Source: an uncultured Spirochaetaceae bacterium (GTDB lineage: Bacteria > Spirochaetota > Spirochaetia > Sphaerochaetales > Sphaerochaetaceae). From it: 64,000 bases of DNA. The position numbers were made by a program, and so were the translations under genes. Shown in pieces: positions 1 to 11,600 of this stretch; within the stretch, counting starts at the first letter, position 1; every line of letters starts with the position of its first letter. The notes under the pieces are model-generated. The model did no database searches. It saw only the letters and a list, made by a program, of their open reading frames with translations, and was not told the DNA's origin. The stretch spans positions 1 through 64,000 of the forward strand of contig CAMDZB010000001.1 of NCBI GenBank assembly GCA_945910645.1, given 5' to 3'.

Positions 1-666
1 AACGCTATTTCGGGAGTATCCTGCCCTTGCTTTACTTCCGAGAACATTGAATATGTTCCGATGATGGATTTGATACCATCTGGGCAAATTGATGGCAACA
101 AAAGCGGAAATGAACTCAAAGACATTCTGCTTTCAAACCTTGAGAAGACTGGAGCCGACATTTCAATGTGCGAATCGTTTATAGCCTATAATTATCTGAC
201 TGATTTTCTTATTTCAAACACAGACAGGCACTTGAATAATTTCGGAATCCTCAGAAATGCTGACACGATGAAATTTGTCTCATTTGCTCCTGTGTTTGAC
301 AGCGGGAACTCAATGCTTTTCAGAGGGGCGGATGGCTATTTCAGCCCTGATTTCAGAAAATTCAAGAGCAGGATTTGCGGAATATATTCAAATGATGAAA
401 AAATCATTACGGGATGCAAAAAGCATTTGGAAGATATAGACCTTTCTCTGCTCCCGTCTCCCGATGAAATATATCATCTCTACAAGGACAATCTTTTTTA
501 TTACACGACCCAGAATGCAGAGTTTATTGCAAGAGCCTATAACTATAAGGTGCAGACATTCAAGCTCGTTCGCGAAAATGTTCCTCTTTACAATATTTCT
601 TCAGGGAAAGTCCACATACCAGAATGGGTCTTTGATGCTAGTTCTGATGAAAACAGGAATCGTTGA
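1..666 (+). CDS. HipA-like kinase C-terminal fragment (5' end outside window)
   Basis: Reading frame is open to base 1; protein has ISNTDRHLNNFGILRN and VFDSGNS motifs typical of HipA-type kinase C-lobes. Confidence 0.6.
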   Translation, partial: NAISGVSCPCFTSENIEYVPMMDLIPSGQIDGNKSGNELKDILLSNLEKTGADISMCESFIAYNYLTDFLISNTDRHLNNFGILRNADTMKFVSFAPVFDSGNSMLFRGADGYFSPDFRKFKSRICGIYSNDEKIITGCKKHLEDIDLSLLPSPDEIYHLYKDNLFYYTTQNAEFIARAYNYKVQTFKLVRENVPLYNISSGKVHIPEWVFDASSDENRNR

Positions 667-678
667 ATATTTGAAATA

Positions 679-880
679 ATCAACACCATTTGACAAGTCT
701 CTTTTCATCAAACTCCATCTGTTTTTATCAACAAGATTTGACAAATTTATCAACAACATTTAACAAATTCATCAACATGATTTGACAAAATCATCAACTA
801 CATTTAGCACAAATATCAACAACAATTGACAAAAATATCAACAGTATTTGACAATTTTATCAACAACATTTAGCAAAAAG
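679..880. repeat. Degenerate 22-bp tandem repeat, 7 in-phase units (727-880) plus 2 out-of-phase diverged units (679-726)
   Basis: ATCAAC starts at 727, 749, 771, 793, 815, 837 and 859, exactly 22 bp apart; unit approx. ATCAACAACATTTGACAAAATT. Confidence 0.9.
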
Positions 881-888
881 GTAAACGT

Positions 889-1518
889 ATGGAAAAGATA
901 CATATGAATGAGAAGAAGCCGTCTCTATTCCAGGTGTGCTTCCTCTTCTTCTACATGGGACTTACCACATTCGGCGGAGCTGCAAGCATGCTGGTATGCC
1001 TCACTCGTGAACTTGTGGATAAGCGCGGATGGCTCACGGAAGACGAACTTTACGATGAGGTTGCTGTAGCCCAGTGTTCCCCTGGCATAATTATGGTTAA
1101 CACAGCAACACTCTTTGGAATGCAAACATACGGCCTCTTTGGGGCGATTCTCACCACGCTTTCACTCCTTATAGCTCCCTTTACATGTATCTGTCTTTTA
1201 ACTCTCATTCTGCGTTACCTTTCGCTTGACAATGAGCTACTTTCGTGCATTTACTCAGGAATCCGTGCAGGTCTCTGCGGCATCTCTATCAATGCTGTGG
1301 TGCGCCTTGCAAAGAAGAACATCTCTGATCTCTTCACATCCATTGTTGCTGTGGTGGCTTTTGTGGCAATCGTGGTGTTCAACATCAAAACGGTGCTTGT
1401 GATACTTATAGGGATAATCCTTGGGCTTCTCGGCAGCCATGTTAAAGCTAGGCTTTCGCGTAATGACGGAGGCAGAAACAATAGTGATGCTTCAAATAAC
1501 AACGGGGTGACAAAATGA
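889..1518 (+). CDS. Chromate transporter, N-terminal half-type
   Basis: FYMGLTTFGGAASML and VAVAQCSPGIIMVNTATLFG motifs of the ChrA family; overlaps the next CDS by 4 bp. Confidence 0.85.
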   Translation: MEKIHMNEKKPSLFQVCFLFFYMGLTTFGGAASMLVCLTRELVDKRGWLTEDELYDEVAVAQCSPGIIMVNTATLFGMQTYGLFGAILTTLSLLIAPFTCICLLTLILRYLSLDNELLSCIYSGIRAGLCGISINAVVRLAKKNISDLFTSIVAVVAFVAIVVFNIKTVLVILIGIILGLLGSHVKARLSRNDGGRNNSDASNNNGVTK

Positions 1519-2072
1519 GTTACACCCTTCTTCACTTAATGATTGAATTTTTACTCATCGGTACATTCTCATTTGGCGGTGGAATGGCAACAATACCGTT
1601 CCTCTTTAACCTTGCGGATAAGTACACCTGGTTCACTCGTAATGAGCTTGTAGACATGATTGCCATAAGCGAGGTCACTCCCGGGCCAATCGGCGTTAAC
1701 ATGGCAACGTATGTTGGCATGAAGAGCAGAGGGGTACTTGGAAGCCTTGTGAGCATACTTTCACTCACGTTTCCTGCGATAATCGTGATGATGTTTGCAT
1801 ACAAGTATCTCTTGAAAAACAGATCGCTTATTGTAGATAAGGCGTTTTATGGACTCAAACCTGTGGTGCTCGCCCTCTTTGCATCAGGTCTTTACAGCGT
1901 GATGAAGGAAACGCTATTTACGCTTGATGGCGGCTTTCATCTCAATCTGTTTGAAGACGTATTATTTATTGTGATATTTGCAGTGTCGATGAAGTTCAAA
2001 AAGATTCACCCTACGCTTCTTATATTAGCATCAGGCGCAATTGGCGCTCTAAAGTATTTCATTATGCGTTGA
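1515..2072 (+). CDS. Chromate transporter, second half-type subunit
   Basis: GTFSFGGGMATIPFL and AISEVTPGPIGVNMATYVG motifs of the ChrA family. Confidence 0.85.
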   Translation: MSYTLLHLMIEFLLIGTFSFGGGMATIPFLFNLADKYTWFTRNELVDMIAISEVTPGPIGVNMATYVGMKSRGVLGSLVSILSLTFPAIIVMMFAYKYLLKNRSLIVDKAFYGLKPVVLALFASGLYSVMKETLFTLDGGFHLNLFEDVLFIVIFAVSMKFKKIHPTLLILASGAIGALKYFIMR

Positions 2073-2107
2073 AACGTTAGCTAATGAGTACAATTAGTGC
2101 TAATGCG

Positions 2108-2461
2108 TTAGAGTGAACAGCCCTTGTAATACGTGATTTTACTCCCGTTCCGAAACGCAACGTCAAAGCGTACATCTTTATATGGAAGCAAGCTGTTTTC
2201 GATAAAGTAAAGCGCCACTTTTCTGATTTTGTCACGCTTAAGATTATTCACAAGATGGGCGATATTAGACTCATCCCAACCCTTATTTGCAACGCTCTTC
2301 ACCTCCACAAATACAAGCGTACCCTCATCGTAGGCTATTATGTCCACCTCATAGCTATGAAACGGTGAAAAGCTGTGAAGTATCACCCTGCACCCTTGAG
2401 ATGCAAGGTAATCGATCACGCTGTATTCGTTTGTTGTTCCGATTGATCGTTTGCTTGCCAC
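2108..2461 (-). CDS. YraN/UPF0102 family endonuclease-like protein
   Basis: Size and EVDIIAYDEGTLVFVEVKS motif. Confidence 0.8.
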   Translation of the reverse strand: MASKRSIGTTNEYSVIDYLASQGCRVILHSFSPFHSYEVDIIAYDEGTLVFVEVKSVANKGWDESNIAHLVNNLKRDKIRKVALYFIENSLLPYKDVRFDVAFRNGSKITYYKGCSL

Positions 2462-2524
2462 TTAGATTAACCCGTATCTCATGAGGTAACATTCATCTCT
2501 AAGGGCTCGAAGTCCGCCTAAATA

Positions 2525-2580
2525 ATACAAAAAACACCTCCGTTGTCTTATTCAAATCTAAATATAAACAACAGAGGTGT
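2525..2580 (-). terminator. Rho-independent terminator downstream of yedE-yedF
   Basis: ACACCTCcGTTGT (2534-2546) pairs with ACAACaGAGGTGT (2568-2580); T-run follows on the minus strand. Confidence 0.6.
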
Positions 2581-2617
2581 GAAAACCAAATTTTATTCGT
2601 ACAAAATGTACAAAGAT

Positions 2618-2833
2618 TTAAATTTTGTTGATTTTTAGGAGGTATTCGCCCTTCTTGTCTTCAACATTGATAGAGTAACCCGAGCGGTTAGCCAGGCGTG
2701 TGATGTTTTCAACAGCCACCTTCGAGTCTGCAAGCGCCTCAATTGAGGCCTCACCCTTATCTATCTGTTTCTTTACCAAAATTACAGGTTCTGGGCAGTT
2801 TAGCCCTCTTACATCTACATTTGTCATAATCAA
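2618..2833 (-). CDS. yedF: TusA/YedF-like sulfurtransferase, selenium-associated
   Basis: VDVRGLNCPEPVILVKKQID is the TusA-family CPxP motif; 4-bp overlap with yedE. Confidence 0.8.
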   Translation of the reverse strand: MIMTNVDVRGLNCPEPVILVKKQIDKGEASIEALADSKVAVENITRLANRSGYSINVEDKKGEYLLKINKI

Positions 2834-3918
2834 GCCTCCTTACGGTTCTTTGACGAAATAAAATATGCGATGAATAGCAATACAACTATTGAAAGGATCA
2901 CAACAATCTTACCGCCAGTTGTGGCACCACCGTTGTTACCAGCAACGCCTGCAAACTTAAAGTTATGAGAGATTGCAGCACCTGTGAACATACCAAGCAC
3001 TGTGATAAATGAATCGCCGTTGCCTTCCCCTGCAAGTATAAGCTGACGAAGTGGGCATCCACCAAGGAGCACAGATCCAAATCCTACTGCAACAAATGAT
3101 AGCAAGTTCCATAGGTGATCAGGATGAGCAATAGGCTGATTCAAGAATCCAAACTTGAAGTTACCAGACGCAAGGTTGATGATGAGAAGCACCACAAATG
3201 TTGTGAGTGGCCCTAAGAACAATGTGATGTCCTTTGTGAGGAACAAGTCACGAATTCCACCTGCTGTACACATTCTTGATAGCTCTGCAAGTGCACCGAT
3301 AACCAACGCGACTAAAAGAGATGCAATAATTGGAGCCCTCATGCTGCCAGGTCCTGATGCTGAGAATGCAAGGAGCGATGGAACTGCGATCAATAGAATA
3401 AGAAGGATAACCTGAATAGATGGTGCAATGCCACCTTCGATTACAGATTTCTTCTCAGCTCTTCCTAACGAGAAGCCTCTCTTTAGGAAGAGAGTTCCAA
3501 CAAAAATACCGCCTACAAAGCCAATGAGTGCAATAAAGGCGTTCATATCACCACCTGCAAGGCGGATGATCATTCTTAAAGGACATCCTAAGAATACAAG
3601 TGCGCACATCATCACGATGGCACCAAGTACAAAACGAATTACCGGGCTTGATCCGCTTCTTGGTTTAAAATCACCTCTGATTAGAGCCATAATGAAGCTA
3701 CCAAGCACTAACCCCATGATTTCAGGGCGTACATATTGAACTACTTCAGCATTATGAAAACGCATTCCACCTGCAATATCACGAATAAAACACGCAATAC
3801 AAAAACCCATGTTCTTTGGGTTGCCAAGATGCGTAAGAAGCGCCGTCCCTGCTGCGATTACGGCACCTGTGATTATAATCAGCACCTGTTCTTTTGATAG
3901 TTTCCTTTTTTCTATCAT
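2830..3918 (-). CDS. yedE: YedE-type putative selenium/sulfur transporter
   Basis: Duplicated YeeE/YedE motifs (GCPLRMIIRLAGGD, GGCPLRQLILAGEG); paired with yedF. Confidence 0.85.
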   Translation of the reverse strand: MIEKRKLSKEQVLIIITGAVIAAGTALLTHLGNPKNMGFCIACFIRDIAGGMRFHNAEVVQYVRPEIMGLVLGSFIMALIRGDFKPRSGSSPVIRFVLGAIVMMCALVFLGCPLRMIIRLAGGDMNAFIALIGFVGGIFVGTLFLKRGFSLGRAEKKSVIEGGIAPSIQVILLILLIAVPSLLAFSASGPGSMRAPIIASLLVALVIGALAELSRMCTAGGIRDLFLTKDITLFLGPLTTFVVLLIINLASGNFKFGFLNQPIAHPDHLWNLLSFVAVGFGSVLLGGCPLRQLILAGEGNGDSFITVLGMFTGAAISHNFKFAGVAGNNGGATTGGKIVVILSIVVLLFIAYFISSKNRKEA

Positions 3919-4041
3919 AAATTCTCCTTTACACCATTATATTATTTAATATACAATGACATACTTATATACTATCACAAAACAAATAATTTGTGCTATG
4001 ATAGTAAAGAAATTAACAAAAAAACTAAGGAGAGACACACA

Positions 4042-4956
4042 ATGTACAGATATACATATATTTCTGGTAAAAAAGAAGGTCAAATAGGATACGATAAACT
4101 CCCATCAATGACAAAATATCCATCCATTGAACAAACTGAAGACGGCGAAATATTCTTTGAGAACATAAGCGAACCACTCAAGCTGTACATTTTTGGTGCA
4201 GGCCACGTATCAAAGGCAGTATACAATCAGGCTGAACTTTTAGACATACGCACCGTTGTGGTGGACGACAGAGCTGAATTCCTCACGCCAGAGCGCTTTA
4301 AAAACGCCACAAGAGTATGCACAGAAGACTACGCGGCAACCATAGCCTCCTTTGACTTTAAAAAGAGCGACGCTGTTGTGATTATGACGCGTGGACACAA
4401 AGACGACTATCTCGTGCTCAAATACACACTGCTTAAAGAAGGCGAACACCCAGACTACATCGGCATGATCGGAAGCAAAACAAAGGTTGCCCACGTGTAT
4501 GATAAACTCAGAACAATAGACGGCATCAGCGACGATGTATTAGAGAGCGTCCACTCACCAATCGGGCTTCCATTCGACACAGAGACACCTGAGGAAATCG
4601 CACTTTCTATTCTTGCAGAAATCTATACATTCCGCCATCCAAAGGGCATGAGCATAGTTGAGGAAAACACGCTTAAAGCATTAAGAAATGAAAAGAACTT
4701 CATCGAGGTGATCATCATTAAAAAGAATGGCTCAGGCCCACGCAACGTAGGTTCAAGAATGATAGTTAAAGAAGATGATGTGATTGGAACAATAGGCGGT
4801 GGCGCTGTAGAGAATGCCTGCATCCTTGATGCGCGCGAAATGCTAAAAACATCAAAGATCACAATGCAAAAGGACTACTCCCTTGAAAGCACCACAGCCG
4901 CAAACCTTGGGATGGTCTGCGGTGGGCATTTCCGCGTTGCCTTTGTCAGACATTAA
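4042..4956 (+). CDS. XdhC family protein with Rossmann domain N-terminal to the XdhC_CoxI domain
   Basis: LYIFGAGHVSKA...VVVDDR..., then GSGPRNVGSRMIV...GTIGGGAVE; AGGAGA RBS supports start at 4042 rather than 3991. Confidence 0.8.
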   Translation: MYRYTYISGKKEGQIGYDKLPSMTKYPSIEQTEDGEIFFENISEPLKLYIFGAGHVSKAVYNQAELLDIRTVVVDDRAEFLTPERFKNATRVCTEDYAATIASFDFKKSDAVVIMTRGHKDDYLVLKYTLLKEGEHPDYIGMIGSKTKVAHVYDKLRTIDGISDDVLESVHSPIGLPFDTETPEEIALSILAEIYTFRHPKGMSIVEENTLKALRNEKNFIEVIIIKKNGSGPRNVGSRMIVKEDDVIGTIGGGAVENACILDAREMLKTSKITMQKDYSLESTTAANLGMVCGGHFRVAFVRH

Positions 4957-5627
4957 TCTGAAACTAGCGGATAGATTTTTTTCTTTGCAATTCTGAAGAA
5001 CGGATGCGCAAAGAGCGTTAACAAGAACTTTAGCACGTATGTAGACACCAGGATGCTTATAAACACCGACGTCTCATACGTGCCATAGAATGCAACTGAG
5101 CAGAATATCAGCGTGTCTATAAGCTGCGACAGAAGCGTTGAAAACAGGTTTCTGATGGCAAGTGACGACTGATATTTATTCTTCCAGAACTCAAAGGCTT
5201 GCACATCGTGTAGGTTAGAAATCAAATACGCAATCAATGACCCAACAGTGATTCTCAAAAACGGCGTAAAGAGCGTTCTTAGGGCTGCCTCTGTCTCTTC
5301 ACCCTCAAGCTTTAATGAGAGCGTGAGTGCCATAATCATAAGCACAAAGAGCGAGGATGCAAACCCAAGGTAGACAGCCTTTTTAGCCTCTTTCTTTGAG
5401 TAGCACTCGCTGATGATGTCCGTGGCAAGGTACCCTGATGCATAGAGGGCGTTGCCATGCGTTATCACTATGCCAAAGAGGTTAATAGTCTGCGTGACAA
5501 GGATGTTTGCAAGCACCACAGAGATGGCGATGAATGAATATAGTCCCTTTTCGCCAAAGAGGCGAAAAAAGACTAAAAGAACTAAGAATGTCAAAAGCGT
5601 TGATAAAAGCAATATTACTATATTCAC
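4953..5627 (-). CDS. yhhQ: VUT-family queuosine precursor transporter
   Basis: Multi-TM protein with ILVTQTINLFGIVITHGNALYASGYLATDIISECYSKKEAKKAVYLGF. Confidence 0.85.
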   Translation of the reverse strand: MNIVILLLSTLLTFLVLLVFFRLFGEKGLYSFIAISVVLANILVTQTINLFGIVITHGNALYASGYLATDIISECYSKKEAKKAVYLGFASSLFVLMIMALTLSLKLEGEETEAALRTLFTPFLRITVGSLIAYLISNLHDVQAFEFWKNKYQSSLAIRNLFSTLLSQLIDTLIFCSVAFYGTYETSVFISILVSTYVLKFLLTLFAHPFFRIAKKKIYPLVSD

Positions 5628-5638
5628 AATCTAACCTA

Positions 5639-8600
5639 TTAGCTCACCTTCGTATAAGTACCATTACCTGTTCCTTTAATATCATAAGACGCATCTGTAC
5701 AGATGAGCCTAATAGTATTAGAATTACCACTTTTCCAATCTGTTTTTGAAATGGCTGACCATTGTGCAAATGTTCCCTTAAAGTTGATTGTCTCTATTCC
5801 CGAGCGTTCAAATAGCCATGACCCAAGATGTGTTAATCCTGGGTAGAGAGTAATCCTCTTTAAGTTTCGGGTATTATTAAATGCACTTCCCCCTATCCAC
5901 GTAAGTGTTGGTGGGAGCTCTATGTACTCAAGCTGGGTATACATAAAGGCGGCATCATCAATTGTTGTAACTCCTTCGCCAATTTGCACATACTTAATAG
6001 GTGTAAGACTTGACGCCGTACCCTTAAACGCATCCGCTCCAATTGTTGTTACTCTTGGAAACTTTGAGGTGGGACCAAAGGTGTATAATACATCAGGGTC
6101 GATGGCACTCTTGTTACCGTTAACTGTGTTTCCATATATGTTTGCGACGGCTTTGTTATTCGCCTCACTCGCCACTTCGATTGCTTTGACGTATACTAAT
6201 TGTTCAATATATGTTGTAGCACCAGTTTCACTATAACCTTTTATCCATGTTGCTGGGATTTTTACGTTAAGATCATAATTAGTTTTTGGTGTGAAAGAAA
6301 AATTATTGGCTGTCCCTTTCAGTTTTAATGTAATTGAGTTAGCCGATTTTGTTATCTCATAGACACAACCGTTTATTGTATATGGCGAAGTTATCTTAGT
6401 CGTGTCAAACTGCAAGCCATAGCCATTCTTTAGCGTAAATGTTACAGTTGGCATAGTCTGTGTTGTATCCAGCTTACCATTTACTATAGGAAGAACCATT
6501 CGATTTGATTCACTTGTGAGTCTTGGATCAACCTTTTCAACTGCCTCATCTAAGGAGCTTACTTGGTATTTGATCCAGGTAATGCGTTTTCGGGTACCGG
6601 CATTCTCTATGTTTGCTTTCATTTTTTCTTCTGCTGGTGCACGCAGAGTAGAAATACTAGTATCAACTCTTGTAAACGTGCCTGTAAACTTAACCGCAAG
6701 TGTAGTATCTGAATAGGAAGTAACTTCAAGCGTGGCATCCTTGAGGTTTGTATCAGTAGGCTTACCCCATTTTTCGTCAGCAAAGAGATTATCACCAACT
6801 GAAATATCCTTGAACTTAGCAAGTGTTGTTGAGTAAATATTAGAAGCAGCTTTCAGAAGTTCAATCGTGAATGTTACAGTGGTAGGCACATCCTGAACTG
6901 CCCTGATATAATCAGCATAGCCTGAGCTGTCTTTATAATGTGCGACAGAGATTTGATAATTTTCCACCCAGACAGCATAGAGGGTTTCTTCAGGCTGCGT
7001 CGGTTTGTAAGTAGTGCCAACATCACCAACATAGCCACCTGCAACAGGTTGTCCATCTGCAGGCTTAACGTCATTTTCTTTAAGGCTCCAGCCAACATGT
7101 GTAAGACCAGGACCGCCTGTGATTGTCGGAAGAGTAATATCGTTTGCTGTCCACTTTGCCTTGGCTGGAATCACGCCTGTGAGTGTGACGTTTTCTATTG
7201 GATCCTTACCGCCTTGATCGTTATACACTTCATACCTGTAATTGTAAGTTGTCTTGTTCTTGACGTTGTCCCAGGTGTTGTCTAGCTTGAGGATTGGGTT
7301 TCTAAGTCTAAGGCTGTTCACCCATGTTGCGCCATTCAAGGAGATGCTTCCACCCATATCCATAAGAAGATAATCACCGTCACCATCAACGATGTTATAA
7401 TAATTGTCCTTGTCTTGTACAGGATATCCCTTCTCATCGGCTTCTGCAACAAGACCCTCATAGAATACTGAACTTGTATCAGCTTTATTTGTGATCCATG
7501 GAGCATTGTCGTTTTCAAAGAGGCTCTTTGAGAGGTAGTAGCCGAGGAACTTTGTTTCGGCTTCTAATGTACCAGTATATGAACTGTCATGCTGTGATTT
7601 TAATGTAACCACATATTTGCTGCTCTCAGGATATGGCATAACCATATCTGTGTTATGAATTAGAGTCTTCTTTGGATCTTCAGTAGTGGCTATTCTATCC
7701 ATGACCATAAGCTTATCGTCAAACACCTGCTCTACAGGATCATAAATATCCCAGCTCCAGCCGCTCGTGGTTGAGTACCTGATGATTGGGAGTCCCTTCG
7801 TTACAACGTTCTCATGATTATATGCATCATCAAATGGGGCACGTGATGCAAGAGGTGGCTCATTACCTTCAAACTTGAGGTTAAAGCCGTCATAAGCGCC
7901 TCTCTCACCCTCCTTGTTTGCATCAAGGAGGAATATATACTCCCTCTGGAGTATCCACTTGCCGTATAGCTTTGTATTAAAGTAGTACTTGCCACCATAC
8001 TCGACAACGGTACTTCCAAAGCTATCATCAGATGGCATGTATGATGCGCTTGATACAGTCGGGGATGAATCGTCATCGTACCCAACCTGACTGCTGTTAT
8101 TAGTCGCAGTCCAGCCTTCTGACGTCCATGAATCAAAAGAAATACCGATTGGGCCTGAATAGTTATCACGATTAAGTACATCTGAGAGCTGATCCTGTGT
8201 AAGCACCTGATTACTATGAGTTTCAGCCAAATGACCTGTTATTGCAGAAGTATCTGGCTTAATATCAGCATACGGAGGATTTGTTGTAATATGAAGCTGA
8301 GGAGATGATGGAAGTCTAAACCCGTTATCACCAATGCCCCAGGATGCCTTGATAGCAATTTCCTCATCACCCTTCCTTGGCGTGTATATACTGCCGTTCT
8401 GATCGAGGAACGTGAAGTCCATGTTCTCATCAAACACTTCGTATTCAACATTATTAATTGTGGTCTTGTACCCTTCAAACTTACGCGTAAGCAGCTGGCT
8501 GTTGACCTTTGTGTAGTAGTCGTCTGACGCGCTAGTAGCGTTAACAGTATGTGAAATTGTAGTGCCATCACGATTAGTGATGGTCATTGTGGCTTCAGTC

Positions 8601-11600
8601 TGGTTGTTATGATTCATTGCAAGGTTGAAGTTAGTCTCAAACTCAATGAGATCCACACGTGATGGAAGCTGTGAGTTACCTGGCTTTTGGGCAGTCTCTG
8701 AGCCGCCATATCGGTTGATGAGTCCTGGATGGTCGCTAAGCGATGCTTCTATATACTTGTTCGTATCGCCTGCGTTAACATTAATCAAGCCGCGTCCCGG
8801 TTCTGTACTTGGAACCTCTCCTACATACCACTTTCCTGTACTCAAACGGTAAGAGAACGTCTTGATGTAATCGCCAGTATAAGTACCATTACTATTAATC
8901 GTTGCTGTAAGCTGTTTATTTGTTCCAATAAGTTCAAGATCAGTTATATCACTAACGCCTTTCTCAATAAATCCGCGGTTGATGTCAAGAGTCATCTTGA
9001 TACTTGTTGTGTCTTCAATCACTGGGTTGAGAGTAAGCTGTTTTGATGTAAGTGTGATCTTGGCATCTTCAGAAAGTGTGGATGCAACCGGATACAAGCC
9101 CTTTGTTGCAAGCGTTTCATAGTTAGCAGTATTAGAATCTATCTCTGCCATATCTTTCCAAGTTGAGGCATTGCCATCTGCTTTCCAGCCATAGAAGTAG
9201 TACTCTTTTTTCGCATCCGGGGCATCATCGGCGGTTAGGAAGCCTTCCTGGAAAATCATTTGACTTTCAAATGTTATTCCACCTATTGGCGCAGGTATTG
9301 CTACCTTTTCCCTTGGTTTAAATATTGGATAGATGTATGTCACCTTAGATGGCGTGAGCTTTTCACCACCACCTTCGCCTGCAATCAGCGCCTTCATGCG
9401 TTTTGTGGCAACATCTGCTTTAAATACACCTTTGTCATCAATCCATGATTCTATAACTTGTGTTTTACCCTCATTTGATGCAGGATCATATGTTGGACTC
9501 TGGCTAAAGTACCTAAACTCCTTATATGGTGCAACACTATAGATAGGATTTGGCGGTTCAATTTTATACGATCCAGTGGCGAAGTAGACTGAGTATCTAC
9601 TTGAAGGTACCTGCATTACGGTAAAGTATGCATCCGAGATAGTTGGGTCTGTGTACCACTTTTCATCCGCTTCTTTATAGTAGAGCGTGATGTTCATGTC
9701 TGATGTCACAAGCGCTGTTGTTGATAACGTTGAGCCATCCTCGTATCCTGTGGTTGAGAGCTTCACGCGGTATATCCTCGTGCTTGACCAGACTGCATAG
9801 AGTGTAACGGTCTTTGTTCCATCAGCTGCTGTTACAACCTTACTCCAGTCTGACGCCCTTTCACCGAGCGTGAATTTATCTGTGAATATCTCTTTTACCG
9901 TTCCTCCGCCTTCAACCTGATACGAGCCGTCTCTGTAGAACGACCATCCGAGGAACTCATAGTCTGTGAGGGTATAGCCTGATGTAAGGAGTACTGTGTC
10001 TGCATTACCCCACTGCGCTGTGGCTGTAGCCTCCCTCTTATCACCTTCATACCATGATGTTGCTAAAAGGTTACCAACATCTGAGATGTAGTCTCTCTTT
10101 GGACTTACAGTTGTGTCACTGTAGCCTAGGAAGCGCCTCTTTACACCTTCTGATTCCTTGTGATTAAGAGGAATTGATGGGGTTGCACCCGTTGCTGAGT
10201 TCAAGTCGTATTTAATCGTAATGTCGCATGTTGGAGCTGTGACTGCGTATTGTCCTACCTTAATAAGTTGAGCATTTGGATTGACAGCAGGATCCGGATC
10301 AATATTATACCAACCCTTACCAACCCAATAATACATCGCAGTTACGTTACTCTTGCTTGTAGCTCCAGTTGAGTCAAGATTGAGCGTATTTATGTGATTT
10401 CTTTCCCATTGAGCGTAAAGTGTGATCTTTCCGTTTTCGCTTGCTTCAAGCTTTTCAATAAGCTTTTGAACAAGAGCAACACTTGGATCAAAGTAGTACG
10501 TAGTACCAGCCTTAAATATATCAGCATCCAATGAATTAGGTGTTAAGCCCCAACCTATAAGTTTGTATCCTGGACGTGTGATGTTGTCTGGCATTTTGAT
10601 ACTCTCTGGTATATCCCACTCTGCTATGGCTGTTTCATCTATTGATGTATCCTTACGTAAGTAATTTATAAGAGTAGCTTTGTCTTCATTCGCATTTATC
10701 AAGCCGTCTTTATCAACAACTAGGAATGGAGCTTGACTTGGGTCTTGTTTGTTCTTTAATGTATATCCTTTAAATGTTGATCTTAGCGCTATTGGATCTT
10801 CACTCCTGACGCCCTCATCGGCTGCATCTCCACTATCAAACTCAAATGTCCAGATCTTCTCAGGAAGAGCTATGCGGTCAACATCGCTCTGCTTATCAGC
10901 TGTGAGGTACCACTTGTCTTCCCCTGTTGCATAGTAGAGTTTATTCTGTAGCGCCTTTGTGGCTCCGTTTGAATTGAGCGTGATGCCCTTAAGTCCAATA
11001 TCTCTCCAGCGTGCATAGAGCGTGATGTACTTTGTCTGATTAACCTCATTCTCTTGAACAAACGGCCTCATGTGATTGTCTGGATTATCAGGATCAGCAT
11101 ACGCAAGATCATAAATCGTCTTTGTATCGCCATCAAATGGGCGGTATGGGTTTGCAACAAGAGGTGCACTCTGTGATGGCGTCTCTGTCCATCCGTCGAA
11201 TGACCATCGATCTGTACTGAGAGACGAACCATTATTAAGATCTTCAGCATTTCCGTTACCATCCGTAACGCGTACTGTGTCCCAAATTGCCTTTACAGTC
11301 CTGTCTGTTGTGATTCCTAATGCTGGAACAGCATATAGTTCCAGATGTTTTGTTCCGCTATCATCAACATATTGTTCTGTTACAAGTGCCTCGTATCCTG
11401 CAAACGACCACTCAAGTGAGCCATTAAGTGTTGCCTCAACTCCTACAACGCGTTCATCTTCAGGAATGCCATATGTAGGATCTGTTGTCCATGTGGTGTT
11501 GTAGTTGATGAGCCACTTCTTCTCAGGAATACGTACATAAGATATTGCATTGCCTTCGCCGTTTGCGTTGCCGTACCACTTCTTTGTCTGTGGTTTGTAG

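Noticed and set aside
727-880. Possible CRISPR array
   Set aside because: Contiguous 22-bp degenerate tandem units without unique spacers, and no cas genes
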